A DNA stretch of 64,000 bases from Actinomycetota bacterium (GCA_013152275.1 JAADGS010000027.1:1-64000), one strand, 5' to 3'. Positions 1-8,349 are shown, numbered from the stretch's first letter. Made by a program: numbers and translations. The notes: generated from the letters alone by a model not told the origin.

Positions 1-1314
1 CAGGACAGCGACTTCTACTACCTGACCGGTTTCGAGGAACCCGACGCGATTGCCGTGTTCAATCCGTCGCATTCCTCCGAGAGGTATGTGCTGTTCGTTC
101 GACCCCGGGACAAGGAGCAAGAGACATGGGTCGGTCGCAGGGCCGGTGTCGAGGGGGCCGTCGAGCGGTTCGGGGCAGATACTGCCTATCCGTTGACCGA
201 GTTTCAGGAGCGTCTCCGCGGATACCTGATCGGAAGGCCGATGCTGCACTGCAGGGCAGATACCGTGGAGAGACTGCTCGAGCCGTTGAGCGCCGCACGA
301 ACGTTCCATCTCAGGGATGGCAGGCCGGTGCCCTTCGAAATCGGCGACTTGGCATCGCTGCTCGCAGAGATGCGGCTCCGAAAGGACCCGACCGAGATCG
401 ATCTCCTTCGGAAGGCGGCTGCCGTCACCGGAGCGGGCCATCTCGAAGCGATGAAGTTCACGAAACCGGGAGTCGGCGAAGATCGGGTCCAGGCGGTGAT
501 GGAGTACGTGTTCCGGGCAGGGGGCTCTCCTCGCAACGCCTACCCTTCCATCGTCGCCTCCGGTCCCAATGCCTGCATTCTCCACTACACGGAGAACGGC
601 AGGCAGATGCAGGGTGGAGACCTTCTCCTGATCGATGCGGGCGCCGAATACGGGTATCTGGGGGCCGATGTCACACGTACCTTCCCGGTCAACGGGAAGT
701 TCACCGCGCCACAGGCTGCCGTCTACGAAGTCGTGCTCGGCGCGCAGAAAGCAGCGTTCGACGAGGTCATCGTCGGAGCGACGTACGAGCGAATGCATAT
801 GGCGGCACGGAAGGTCATCACCGAGGGGCTCTTCGAGATGGGCTTGTTGCCGAAGGGAACCGAACAATCGATCGCCATGCACCACTATCGCGAGTTCTTC
901 ATGCACGGGACCGGCCATTGGCTCGGTATGGACGTCCATGATGTTGGCGCGTACAAGGATGCCGCGGGTTCTCGGGTGCTGGAGCCCGGTATGGTCTTCA
1001 CGGTCGAACCGGGTATCTACGTCGATCCGGAACGAGCGACCGTCAAGTTCGCGCTGCTGGAATACGACCTGGACGATTGGATGGAGCGGCGCTATCGCCT
1101 CGGCGCGGAAGCCGCACGCAAGATCGAGACCGAGGAGCGTGACAAAGCGGGGTACGCGGAGCACGCGATTCCCGAGGAGTTTCGTGGGATCGGTGTGAGG
1201 ATCGAAGACGATCTGCTCGTAACATCGTCCGGATACGAGATTCTCACGGCGGATGTTCCCTCGACGCTCGAGGACGTAGAAGAGGCGTGTGCCCTGCGGT
1301 CGACTCTCAGGTAG
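1..1314 (+). CDS. pepP: Xaa-Pro aminopeptidase (aminopeptidase P), 5'-truncated
   Basis: The frame is open from base 1, so the N-terminus lies outside the window; 437 residues remain. Aminopeptidase P removes an N-terminal residue preceding proline. The start of the fragment (SDFYYLTGFEEPDA) matches the end of the AMP_N domain, and the rest is a pita-bread metallopeptidase. Visible dinuclear metal ligands, in fragment numbering, are Asp212 (LIDAGAEY), Asp223 (DVTRTFP), His306 (HGTGHWLGMDVHD), Glu336 (VEPGIY) and Glu402 (GVRIEDD). The spacing between the last two Glu ligands is about 40 residues longer than in E. coli PepP; the extra residues are charged and probably form a surface insertion. 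A hairpin at 1321-1359 follows the stop codon. The family assignment is firm. Confidence 0.95.
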   Translation, partial: QDSDFYYLTGFEEPDAIAVFNPSHSSERYVLFVRPRDKEQETWVGRRAGVEGAVERFGADTAYPLTEFQERLRGYLIGRPMLHCRADTVERLLEPLSAARTFHLRDGRPVPFEIGDLASLLAEMRLRKDPTEIDLLRKAAAVTGAGHLEAMKFTKPGVGEDRVQAVMEYVFRAGGSPRNAYPSIVASGPNACILHYTENGRQMQGGDLLLIDAGAEYGYLGADVTRTFPVNGKFTAPQAAVYEVVLGAQKAAFDEVIVGATYERMHMAARKVITEGLFEMGLLPKGTEQSIAMHHYREFFMHGTGHWLGMDVHDVGAYKDAAGSRVLEPGMVFTVEPGIYVDPERATVKFALLEYDLDDWMERRYRLGAEAARKIETEERDKAGYAEHAIPEEFRGIGVRIEDDLLVTSSGYEILTADVPSTLEDVEEACALRSTLR

Positions 1315-1320
1315 TGGAGA

Positions 1321-1359
1321 ACATCCGAAGCCGCCCTCAGGGCACCTCGTGTCGGATGT
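1321..1359 (+). terminator. Hairpin after pepP
   Basis: ACATCCGA at 1321-1328 is perfectly complementary to TCGGATGT at 1352-1359. The interior holds a smaller GCCCT/AGGGC stem. There is no T-tract, so this is a terminator-like structure whose efficiency is unknown. Confidence 0.5.
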
Positions 1360-1419
1360 CATGGGCGACGCAGGCCAGATACCGCTTCACATGACGTTCC
1401 CGTTGCCGATAGAGATTGA

Positions 1420-2403
1420 ATGAGCGTTGCAACTCTCAAAGGGACGTTCGATAGTTTTCCCTTGCCGGATGTACTCCGTCTCGTTGCCGCGTCCAGGGAA
1501 ACAGGGTTGCTCGAGGTACATTCGCCGGAGCTTGGCGGCAGGATCTTCGTCGTCGATGGGCAGATTGCCTACGCCACAACCCGGTCCGACGATCAACTCA
1601 TCGACGATCTAGCGCGGATGGACCACATCAGCGAAGAAGAGCGAGACGCAATCGAACGCCGCGCCGTTCAGCTCGAGGATGTCTTGAGCACCCGTGCCGC
1701 CGTGCTCGGTATCTTCTTCGGGTACCAGGTGACCGATGTGCTCGTGCGCCTGCTCGCTGTGACCGAAGGGAGTTTTTCGTTTGACGTCGGAGTCATGACG
1801 AAACACCAAACTGCCTACCGGATCGACGTCGAAGCTGCACTGGAGGCCGCAACGGCGCGATCCATCGAGTGGGAGGAGATCCACAAGGTCCTTCCGAGAG
1901 TCGACGTCTCCTTTCGTATGGCGCCCGCGATCGACGATGAAGTCACGATCGACCCGAACCGCTGGGCGATTCTTGCTGCTTTGCCCGCGGCGGGTACCCC
2001 GCGAGAGCTTGCTCTGGCGCTGAAGATCTTCGAATTCGATGCGGCCAGGAGGTTGGCGGAGCTGGTGACGGCCGGCCTGATCGTTGCCGAGGAGCGGCGA
2101 TCGGAACCCGCCGCCGTCAGTCATGGTGTTCCCGAGCAACCGCCGGAGCCGGTATCGGAAGAACGGGAGTTGACGTCCGAGGAACGCGAGTTGACGTCCG
2201 AGGAACGCGAGTTGACGTCCGAGGAAGCGGCGGAGGTGCTCGGGTCTTTCATCGGCCTCGGCGACAGGTCGGAAGAAGAGCCGGCCGGTCAGGAAGAAGG
2301 ACCTGAAGAGCGAGCGGCAGGAGCAGGCGCCGAGGAAGAGGAAAGTGACCTCGCCCGGCGGTGGAGACGACTACGCAAGGACCACAGATCCGCAGGGAGC
2401 TGA
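1420..2403 (+). CDS. DUF4388 (PATAN-like) domain protein with acidic repeat tail
   Basis: A 327-residue cytoplasmic protein. Residues 1-110 match the DUF4388 pattern (LKGTFDSFPLPDVLRLVAAS, then GLLEVHSPELGGRIFVVDGQ), a domain found in bacterial regulatory and gliding-related proteins. Residues 110-230 look like a degenerate winged-helix segment (LALALKIFEFDAARRLAELV). From about residue 235 the chain is Glu-rich and low-complexity, including three back-to-back copies of a heptapeptide (SEERELT type, about residues 246-268) encoded by a 21-bp DNA repeat near 2158-2226. No Shine-Dalgarno sequence is obvious before the ATG. No partner gene is adjacent: pepP lies upstream in the same direction and an amidase is convergent. 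The domain call is good, the function unknown. Confidence 0.75.
   Translation: MSVATLKGTFDSFPLPDVLRLVAASRETGLLEVHSPELGGRIFVVDGQIAYATTRSDDQLIDDLARMDHISEEERDAIERRAVQLEDVLSTRAAVLGIFFGYQVTDVLVRLLAVTEGSFSFDVGVMTKHQTAYRIDVEAALEAATARSIEWEEIHKVLPRVDVSFRMAPAIDDEVTIDPNRWAILAALPAAGTPRELALALKIFEFDAARRLAELVTAGLIVAEERRSEPAAVSHGVPEQPPEPVSEERELTSEERELTSEERELTSEEAAEVLGSFIGLGDRSEEEPAGQEEGPEERAAGAGAEEEESDLARRWRRLRKDHRSAGS
2158..2226 (+). repeat. In-frame 21-bp tandem repeat
   Basis: Just over three consecutive near-identical 21-bp units (GAGGAACGCGAGTTGACGTC type) lie inside the DUF4388 gene and encode repeated EERELTS heptapeptides. The length is a multiple of three, so copy-number change would preserve the frame. 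Confidence 0.85.
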
Positions 2404-2431
2404 GGGATCTTCGACGTCCGTCCGGCCTCCG

Positions 2432-2462
2432 GTCCCCCTCGGTATTCAAACGAGTGGGGGAC
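2432..2462. terminator. Convergent hairpin terminator between DUF4388 gene and amidase
   Basis: GTCCCCC at 2432-2438 pairs with GGGGGAC at 2456-2462, extended by TCG/CGA. It sits between two convergent genes and overlaps the last codons and stop of the amidase, so it may serve both strands. Confidence 0.55.
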
Positions 2463-3930
2463 GACGATCCGCCCAAGGTTGGGCGGCCTCGAGTTGTCCC
2501 GCGAGCCTCAGTAGTGTCGCCTCATCGCCGTATCTGCCTGCGAACTGGACGCCGATCGGGAGATCCGAGGCGTTCCAATGGAGGGGAATCGACATGGCGG
2601 GCTGTCCGGTCAGGTTGAACAGCATCGTGTTGGGAACGGGGTCCATCTGTTCGGCTGCCATCTGGTCCAGGACGAGGTCCAGTATCTTGCGGGCCGGGAA
2701 GCGACCGACGGCCTTGATCGCCAACTCGTCACGCCGGGATGGCTGGAGTTCTCCGATCTTCACGGGAGGCCGGCCGAGCGTCGGTGTGAGTAGGACGTCG
2801 TAGGTCTCGTGGAAAATGGCGATTCTCCGGGCATCTTCCTGGGTTGCGACCAGGAGAGAAGCGAGTTCATCGCCTCGGGTTTTTCGCCCTATCAGCATCA
2901 TGAGCCAAGTCACCGGCTCGAAGTAGTCGCGTTTGGGTTCCTTCCCAACGAGATGGGCCGCGTAGTCGATGTCGGCGGCGAGGCCGGTGGCAACGATACG
3001 TAGATACGCCTCCACCATCCTCGCCTTGTTGAACGGTGGACATGCCTCTTCAACATGGTGTCCGAGGCTCTCCAGAAGAGCAGCCGCCTTTTCTGCCGCC
3101 TCTACGCAGTCGGGATGTGTGGTCGTGCCGAACAGGGACTTCGTGCAGAGGGCTACGCGCAGGTGCCCCGGGTCCGTGTGGGCCTCTTCGAGGAATGGGC
3201 GTTCCGGAGCGGGCGCGATCAGAGGTTCGCCGATTGCAGGTTGTGACGAGATGTCGAGCATTGCGGCACTGTCACGAACGCTGCGGCTCAAGACGTGCTC
3301 CTGGACGAGACCGAGCCAGTTTCCGTCGAAGTGCGGTCCCAGAGGGTTGCGACCTCTGGACGGTTTCAGCCCGAACAGCCCGCAGGCAGACGACGGGATA
3401 CGAATCGACCCGCCTCCGTCGCCGCCATGGGCCGCCGGAACGAACCCGGCGGCAACGGCGGCTGCGGAGCCGCCGCTGGAACCTCCGGGAGTGTGATCGA
3501 GGTTCCACGGATTGCGTGTCGGGCCTCGAAGGGCGGGTTCTGTGACGGCGAGCAGACCGAATTCGGGCGTGTTGGTCTTGCCAAGAACGAGAAGACCCGC
3601 CTTGCGGTAGCGTGACACGAGTACCGAATCCTCGTCGGCGACGAAGAACTGGAGAAGGCGAGACGACGCGGTCGTCGGTTCGCCTTCGTAGAGGGCCGTC
3701 AGGTCTTTGAGGAGGAAGGGGACCCCGGCGAAAGGCCCGTCGAGTGACTGCGCGGCCTGGGCGAGGGCTCGGTCGTACATCTTGTGGACGACTGCGTTCA
3801 GGCGGGGATTGAGCTGTTCGATGCGAGAGATTGCAGCCTCGACGAGTTCGCTTGGGTGTACATCACCGTTTCTGACGAGATCGGCGAGGCCGATGGCGTC
3901 GTACTCGGCGTATTCGGCAAACACTGTCAC
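2446..3930 (-). CDS. Amidase signature family hydrolase
   Basis: About 494 residues, typical for the amidase signature (AS) family, which hydrolyses carboxamides with a Ser-cisSer-Lys triad. Visible catalytic residues, counted from the start chosen here, are Lys75 (FLLKDL), Ser151 (GGSSGGS) and Ser175 (GGGSIRIP). These have the expected spacing. The start is taken as GTG at 3930 because GGAGGTGG lies 5 nt upstream; the longer in-frame GTG at 3945 would place that ribosome site inside the gene. Sequence flavour is closest to 6-aminohexanoate-cyclic-dimer hydrolase-like or indole-acetamide-type amidases, not GatA: there are no gatB/gatC neighbours. The substrate is unknown. Confidence 0.88.
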   Translation of the reverse strand: MTVFAEYAEYDAIGLADLVRNGDVHPSELVEAAISRIEQLNPRLNAVVHKMYDRALAQAAQSLDGPFAGVPFLLKDLTALYEGEPTTASSRLLQFFVADEDSVLVSRYRKAGLLVLGKTNTPEFGLLAVTEPALRGPTRNPWNLDHTPGGSSGGSAAAVAAGFVPAAHGGDGGGSIRIPSSACGLFGLKPSRGRNPLGPHFDGNWLGLVQEHVLSRSVRDSAAMLDISSQPAIGEPLIAPAPERPFLEEAHTDPGHLRVALCTKSLFGTTTHPDCVEAAEKAAALLESLGHHVEEACPPFNKARMVEAYLRIVATGLAADIDYAAHLVGKEPKRDYFEPVTWLMMLIGRKTRGDELASLLVATQEDARRIAIFHETYDVLLTPTLGRPPVKIGELQPSRRDELAIKAVGRFPARKILDLVLDQMAAEQMDPVPNTMLFNLTGQPAMSIPLHWNASDLPIGVQFAGRYGDEATLLRLAGQLEAAQPWADRRPPLV

Positions 3931-4182
3931 TGGGACCACCTCCACGAGTCAGCTTACGCGCATCGTCGTCCAGCAAGGCCAGGAGTCCGCCGATGAAGGG
4001 TGGTGCGCCGACCGGCCGGCGGGCACGTCGATTGCCCTGCGGTTCGTATCTGCTCGTGGGCATCGAGACTGCAGGTCGAGGCGAGACGGCGGAGGACGGC
4101 GTTCCGGATCAGGAGGAACGGTCTTGCACCGGCCGGCGGCCGCGCCGGATGCGAGGTACCGGTCTGGAGCCGAGGGCTCGAA

Positions 4183-4548
4183 TCAGTTCACGAGGCGGAT
4201 CGTTACCGGATAGCGGTAGTACTCACCGTTGGACGCGCGAACGGCAGCAAGGATCACCAGCACGAGCCAGGCGATCAAGACGATGGGCAGCAGCAGGAGG
4301 CCGATACCGACGAGTATCAACAGTGCCGAAACGATGCCATAGATCATGAAGGAGATGTTGAAGTTCAGGGCCTCTTTCCCGTGATAGTCGATGAACGGGT
4401 CTTCATCCTTCTTGATGAGCCAGACGACGAGTGGTCCGATGACCGATGGGATGCCGACGAGATTGACCAGTGCGGACAGATGCGCGATGACCGCCCAATT
4501 CTTCGCATCCTGTGTGGCCGGTTCGGGGACGAGTGGCTGAGCTTCCAC
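4183..4548 (-). CDS. DUF4870-like small membrane protein
   Basis: About 121 residues. The start is GTG at 4548, preceded by a purine-rich GAGGAGAGGAGAGGAG ribosome site 5 nt away. The frame stays open well upstream, but that part reads as non-protein sequence. A short acidic N-terminus (EAQPLVPEP) is followed by AKNWAVIAHLSALVNLVG, a cytoplasmic-looking KKDEDPFIDYHGKEALNF loop, then two long hydrophobic helices. This HLSAL ... FIDYHGKEALNFN pattern is characteristic of DUF4870/Tic20-like proteins. No function is assigned for the family with certainty. The gene follows the GNAT and TrhA genes on the same strand. Confidence 0.75.
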   Translation of the reverse strand: MEAQPLVPEPATQDAKNWAVIAHLSALVNLVGIPSVIGPLVVWLIKKDEDPFIDYHGKEALNFNISFMIYGIVSALLILVGIGLLLLPIVLIAWLVLVILAAVRASNGEYYRYPVTIRLVN

Positions 4549-4756
4549 GATGACTCCTCTCCTCTCCTCACGCATAGTCTGCCAGCTCGTATCGAAGTTT
4601 GCTCGTGGTCCATGTCGCTTCCTCCACCTGAACGTCGGTGCAGGCAACCCCGAGGGTCGGGAGGAAGCGTGCAAGAGCCGTCCGCTCGACCATGTCCGGC
4701 TTCTGGTCCGCTCGGGTGAATCGAGGATTTCGGTCGGACACGTCGTCGAGGTCGCC

Positions 4757-5392
4757 TCAGGCTTGGGAAGAGCCTTCGGTCGTGCCGGGATGGACACGGA
4801 GCTCCCCCTTGCCGGCTGCGCGTAATGTCAGATAGAGAGAGGAGTTCTCCAGCGGTGTCGACGGCAGCGGAAGGGGAATGTCGACAACGACGGCTCCTTC
4901 CTCGAGCCGGCGTTCGATATCCCATCGTTCGAGCGCTTTCATGACGACGTCGTTCTGTGGGGAGACCCACGCCCGGAACCGCCGAATACCGTGTTCGAAG
5001 GCGGTTTCGGCGGTGAGCCGCAGAAGTATGCCGCCAAGTCCTCGTTGCTGGTACCCGTCGAGGACGACAACGGCGGCCTCGGCTGCGCCGGGCTCGAACT
5101 GGGCATACCGAGCGACGCCGATGCCACGGGGCTGCGGAGTCGAGACGTCGAACGCAACCCAGGCGAAGTGCGTGTCGTAGTCGACATTGGTCAGATACGC
5201 GAGTTCCCCGCTGCTGAGCTTGTCGACCGACCGGAGGAATCGCAGGTAGCGGGACCGGGGAGAGAGGTCCTCGAGTCCCTCGGCGAGTTTGGGACCGTCG
5301 TCGGGGACGATGGGTCGTATACGGACCGGCGTTTGGTCACGAAGGCGGATGTCGACGGTCCGAGCGGTGATGAACGGATCCGATTCTTTCAT
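4757..5392 (-). CDS. GNAT-family N-acetyltransferase
   Basis: 211 residues. The acetyl-CoA pyrophosphate-binding motif A is visible as VLDGYQQRGLGGILLRLTAE (about residues 111-130), preceded by a beta-strand-rich segment and the N-terminal VRIRPIVPDDGPKLAEGLEDL typical of GNAT domains. Glu-rich SPRSRYLRFL resembles the GNAT domains attached to acyl-CoA synthetase-type (Pat/AcuA) proteins, so protein lysine acetylation is possible but not shown. Its ATG overlaps the stop of the upstream TrhA-like gene by 4 nt (ATGA), so the two are translationally coupled. The substrate is unknown. Confidence 0.85.
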   Translation of the reverse strand: MKESDPFITARTVDIRLRDQTPVRIRPIVPDDGPKLAEGLEDLSPRSRYLRFLRSVDKLSSGELAYLTNVDYDTHFAWVAFDVSTPQPRGIGVARYAQFEPGAAEAAVVVLDGYQQRGLGGILLRLTAETAFEHGIRRFRAWVSPQNDVVMKALERWDIERRLEEGAVVVDIPLPLPSTPLENSSLYLTLRAAGKGELRVHPGTTEGSSQA

Positions 5393-6054
5393 GTCCGGGC
5401 GATCGGCGCGATGTACAAGAGGATCATCAGGAAGTGCGCGACGCTTCCGGAGATGACCAGGAGGTGGAATACCTCGTGGTAGGAGAACACCCGCGGTGAG
5501 AGGCGGGGGCGCTTGGTGACCAGCAGAATCATGCCGGTGCTATAGAAGATGCCACCGAGGATCAGGAGTCCGACCGCTCCCATGCCGAGTCGATCCATGA
5601 GCCGGGGGAGGGGGATCACGGCGAACCACCCCATCACCATGTAGAGCGTGATCGAGAGCCAGTTCCTGATCTTCGGAAAGAATACTTTCTGGAAGATGCC
5701 GGCCGCTGCAATGCCCCAGACGAACGCAAGCGTGACCCATTTGAGGGATCCGGAGAGAACGTTGAAGGCAATCGGGGTATAGGTGCCTGCGACGAGCAGG
5801 AAGATCATCGAGTGATCCAGGCGCTGCATACGCTGTTTCCAGCGTCTTCTCCAGGGGATCGAGTGGTACAGGGAACTGGTCGTGTACAACGCGGCTGCGC
5901 TGAGTCCGAACGCGATCATGGAAAGCATGCGCGGGGTGTCCCACGCAGTGCGAATGGCAAGCAGGATCAAGGCTGCGACGGACGCTGCGGCCGCAGTACC
6001 GTGGAGGAACCCGCGAACCGGGTTGTTCATCCTTCCCAACGTCGTTCGGTCCAC
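5389..6054 (-). CDS. Hemolysin III / PAQR-family membrane protein (TrhA-like)
   Basis: About 221 residues with seven hydrophobic helices. Hallmarks of the hemolysin III/PAQR family are SSLYHSIP (helix 2 end), RLDHSMIFLLVAGTYTPIA and FSYHEVFHLLVISGSVAHF, which supply the conserved His/Asp metal-site residues. In other bacteria the family affects membrane-lipid homeostasis (TrhA). The start is taken as GTG at 6054, because a -10 like TAGTCT (6061-6066, minus strand) ends 6 nt before it, implying a leaderless mRNA; GTG at 6060 and ATG at 6027 are alternatives. It is divergent from the cis-prenyltransferase gene and overlaps the GNAT gene downstream. Confidence 0.88.
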   Translation of the reverse strand: MDRTTLGRMNNPVRGFLHGTAAAASVAALILLAIRTAWDTPRMLSMIAFGLSAAALYTTSSLYHSIPWRRRWKQRMQRLDHSMIFLLVAGTYTPIAFNVLSGSLKWVTLAFVWGIAAAGIFQKVFFPKIRNWLSITLYMVMGWFAVIPLPRLMDRLGMGAVGLLILGGIFYSTGMILLVTKRPRLSPRVFSYHEVFHLLVISGSVAHFLMILLYIAPIART

Positions 6055-6060
6055 GCTCAC

Positions 6061-6066
6061 AGACTA
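6061..6066 (-). promoter_or_regulatory. -10 box of hemolysin III-like gene (leaderless)
   Basis: TAGTCT on the minus strand, 6 nt before GTG at 6054, with no Shine-Dalgarno in between. Confidence 0.45.
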
Positions 6067-6093
6067 CCGGGGTGGTGGGAATGGGGATACAGG

Positions 6094-6099
6094 TAGCAT
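6094..6099 (+). promoter_or_regulatory. -10 box of cis-prenyltransferase gene (leaderless)
   Basis: TAGCAT, 6 nt before GTG at 6106. There is no ribosome-binding site between, so transcription should begin at or next to the start codon. Confidence 0.5.
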
Positions 6100-6105
6100 T
6101 GGTTT

Positions 6106-6885
6106 GTGAAACCCGAACGGCTCCTCCGACCCATCTATCGGTTGTACGAAGACAGTGTGCTTCGTGGTCTTCCTGCAGATCGGCTGCCCCGTCATATCGG
6201 AATCATCCTCGACGGGCATCGTCGGTACGCACGAGCCGAAGGGTTGTCCGATTATGCGGCAAGCTATCGGGCCGGAATGCGCAAGTTCGAGGAGTTCATC
6301 GGCTGGGCCGAACAGATCGAGATTCCTGCAATCACGGGATGGCTCCTGTCCAAGGAGAACCTCGCGAGACCGGACGAGGAACTGGAACCGTACTTCGACG
6401 TCCTGATCGGACTCTTTGAACGTCTGCCGGATCTCGCGGCACGAAACGACCTGAGGGTTCGGTTCATCGGGAGTCTGGGGCTGCTTCCCGACACACTGAC
6501 CATGGCAGCGAAAAAGGTCGAAGAGGAGGCAGGTGACGGCAGCAGGCGCCTGACGATCGCCATGGGGTACGGTGGCAGACAGGAGATCGTCGACGCGTGC
6601 CGTGACCTCGTTTCCGCGCTTGCCGCCGAGGGTGTTCCTGCCGCCGAGATTGCCGACAGGATCGACGCAGAGGGGATTGGAACTCATCTGTACACGGCAG
6701 ACTTGCCCGATCCCGACCTCGTCATCCGAACCAGCGGCGAGTCGCGCTTGTCCGGTTTCCTCCTGTGGCAGTCGGCATATGCCGAATACGCGTTTGTCGA
6801 TGTCTACTGGCCCGCGTTTCGGCGCGTCGACTTTCTTCGGGCGTTGCGTGATTTCTCCCGGAGGGACCGCCGGTTCGGCAGGTAG
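6106..6885 (+). CDS. uppS: Short cis-prenyltransferase (Z-farnesyl/polyprenyl diphosphate synthase)
   Basis: 259 residues. The UppS family condenses isopentenyl diphosphate in cis. Motifs: LPRHIGIILDGHRRYAR (residues 28-43), GYGGRQEIVDA, and IRTSGESRLSGFLLWQSAYAE (from 207). The N-terminal PIYRLYE and the C-terminal FSRRDRRFGR end closely resemble mycobacterial Rv1086, a short-chain omega,E,Z-FPP synthase, rather than the longer decaprenyl synthase. The usual DGN(G/R)RW motif reads DGHRRY here (His38 in place of Asn). The position of the GHxxG His is SYRAG (Tyr54), as I recall for Rv1086-type enzymes. The product chain length is inferred. GTG start at 6106 fits a leaderless promoter. Confidence 0.88.
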   Translation: MKPERLLRPIYRLYEDSVLRGLPADRLPRHIGIILDGHRRYARAEGLSDYAASYRAGMRKFEEFIGWAEQIEIPAITGWLLSKENLARPDEELEPYFDVLIGLFERLPDLAARNDLRVRFIGSLGLLPDTLTMAAKKVEEEAGDGSRRLTIAMGYGGRQEIVDACRDLVSALAAEGVPAAEIADRIDAEGIGTHLYTADLPDPDLVIRTSGESRLSGFLLWQSAYAEYAFVDVYWPAFRRVDFLRALRDFSRRDRRFGR

Positions 6886-7240
6886 GCCGAGGACCCATCG
6901 GTGCGGTGAGTGCCGTGGCTGCGTGTGGGACCCGGCGGGGTTCCTCTCGTCTTCTTCGAAACCCTGGTTTGCCGGGATGTCCGCATCGAGGTGCAGCGCA
7001 TATCTCGGTCGGGCTGTCTGAGGTCTGGACTCGGAGGTTCTCGAAGAACAGGGGTCTCACGTGTTCCGAGCGGTGATCGAGTTTTTTGCGACAGGGACGC
7101 TTTGCCTCAGGGCCAACCTGGCGGCAGGCAAAGGAATGTCGCATAACCGGTGCGACCGCCCTCGGGGAGGGCGGTCGCTATGGTCGGGCTAACTTGGGAG
7201 GTTGGCTAACACTCATGGTATCGGCGTCCGGGAGTGGAAC
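6886..7240 (+). other. Long intergenic region with serial stem-loops (candidate pyrE leader or ncRNA)
   Basis: No credible protein gene is seen in these 355 bp. Four structures follow one another on the plus strand. The first is a long hairpin at 6928-6982 (GGAC/GTCC, CCGGC/GCCGG, GGGGTT/AACCCT). The second is a 7030-7070 arm (CTCGGA/TCCGAG) enclosing GTTCT-CGA-AGAAC, with six T residues at 7082-7087. The third is a nested arm at 7088-7142 (GCGACA/TGTCGC, CTTTGCCT/AGGCAAAG, CAGG/CCTG). The fourth is a perfect 12-bp hairpin at 7152-7178. I recognise no known riboswitch, tmRNA, SRP or RNase P signature. An attenuating leader for pyrE or a separate small RNA are both possible. Confidence 0.5.
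7152..7178 (+). terminator. Strong hairpin upstream of pyrE
   Basis: A 12-bp perfect stem (GCGACCGCCCTC with its complement) closes a GGG loop, 62 nt before the chosen pyrE start. There is no T-tract. It could end transcripts from upstream or act as an attenuator. Confidence 0.5.
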
Positions 7241-7780
7241 TTGAGCGATTTGTTTCGGCATCTGATCGAACATTCTTTGCGGACCGACGGACCGTTTCTT
7301 CTTCGGTCGGGCATCGAGAGCGATTGGTATCTCGATGCCCGCCGGACCACCTTCGATGGAGCCGGCGCACGTCTGGTGGCGGAGGCGGTCCTGGACGTTC
7401 TGGCGTCCGGCGTCCAGGCGGTCGGGGGGATGACGATGGGGGCGGATCCCATCGCCGTGTCCACGGCGATCGTCGGCACTGAGCGGGGTCTCGACCTGCG
7501 GGCATTCTCGATCCGCAAGCAGGGCAAGGATCACGGAGTGCGGGGACGGTTGGTGGGTGCGGTCTCGCCCGGCGACAGCGTCGCCGTCCTGGAGGACACG
7601 ACCAGTACGGGAGGCGCTCTGGCCGAAGCCGTCGACGTCGCCGTCGGACAGGGACTCGTCGTGATTCAGGCCATAGCGCTCGTCGACAGGAGTGGCACCG
7701 TTGCTGCACGGCTGATGGCCGAGCGCGGGGTACCGTATGTGGCACTGGTCCGTCCCGCGGATCTGGGAGTCGTCGAATGA
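7241..7780 (+). CDS. pyrE: Orotate phosphoribosyltransferase
   Basis: About 179 residues; converts orotate plus PRPP to OMP in pyrimidine synthesis. The phosphoribosyltransferase PRPP loop reads VLEDTTSTGGALAEAV (around residues 116-131), with the acidic ED pair intact although TTSTGG replaces the commoner VVTTGG. Upstream are LLRSGIESDWYLDAR and GGMTMGADPIA, typical of PyrE, and KQGKDHGVRGRLVG supplies the flexible catalytic loop with Lys and His. The start is uncertain: TTG at 7241 has GGAG 6 nt upstream and is preferred, while TTG at 7202 sits too close to its GGGAGG. The stop overlaps the next ATG by 4 nt. No other pyr gene is nearby. Confidence 0.9.
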   Translation: MSDLFRHLIEHSLRTDGPFLLRSGIESDWYLDARRTTFDGAGARLVAEAVLDVLASGVQAVGGMTMGADPIAVSTAIVGTERGLDLRAFSIRKQGKDHGVRGRLVGAVSPGDSVAVLEDTTSTGGALAEAVDVAVGQGLVVIQAIALVDRSGTVAARLMAERGVPYVALVRPADLGVVE

Positions 7781-8349
7781 ATCGATTGGAAGTCGAGCGG
7801 TCCGCGCTGAGGGTGTGGTTGCTGTCGCTCCTCGGGGTCCCGTTTATCCTGCTCGGCCTCGACCTGCTGACCGAACAGCGCTTCATCAACGCGTTCGGCG
7901 CGCTCGTCTACGGTGCAGAGCAGATCCCTGCTTTCGAGCCGAGAGACAAGATCTTCGCGATCGTCTCGGTGCTTGCGGGATTGGTGCTGGTGATCTGGGG
8001 ATTACGAGACCTCGTCCTTCCTCGGAAGTTGGTCGTCGCGGACGGAGCGGGACTCCGGATCGCTCTCGCAGGTCCCCTCCGGCGCGCGGTGTCGATCCCC
8101 TGGGACGAGGTCGGCGACATTAGGGCGGAAATGGCCGACGAGGGCGGAGAGATGCTTCCTGTTCTGGTCGTCGAGTTCTCTGATCCGGACCGGCTTCCCA
8201 CCGACCCGTGGGCGGCGCGTTGGGTGGGCCCGACAACGCTCATGATCGAGAGTGCGGGATGGTCGCTGAGCGCCGAGAGTGTCGCCGCCACGCTGAACAA
8301 GATTCGGGAGTCGATTCCCGCCGAATCCGAAGCGATGCCTTGGGAGTAG
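7777..8349 (+). CDS. Membrane protein of unknown function
   Basis: 190 residues, coupled to pyrE by an ATGA overlap. Two transmembrane helices are visible (about residues 12-30, [18 protein letters not shown], and 58-78, [18 protein letters not shown]). A soluble domain follows of alternating beta strands ([28 protein letters not shown]), with a PH-like (bPH) look and a WDEV motif as in membrane proteins with bacterial PH domains. It ends just before nfo. No family is assigned firmly. Confidence 0.7.
   Translation: MNRLEVERSALRVWLLSLLGVPFILLGLDLLTEQRFINAFGALVYGAEQIPAFEPRDKIFAIVSVLAGLVLVIWGLRDLVLPRKLVVADGAGLRIALAGPLRRAVSIPWDEVGDIRAEMADEGGEMLPVLVVEFSDPDRLPTDPWAARWVGPTTLMIESAGWSLSAESVAATLNKIRESIPAESEAMPWE

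Noticed and set aside
7081-7142. Cyclic-di-GMP (GEMM) riboswitch before pyrE
   Set aside because: GCGACAGGGACG and CTTTGCC recall GEMM motifs, but the GAAA tetraloop/receptor and the conserved order are not there.
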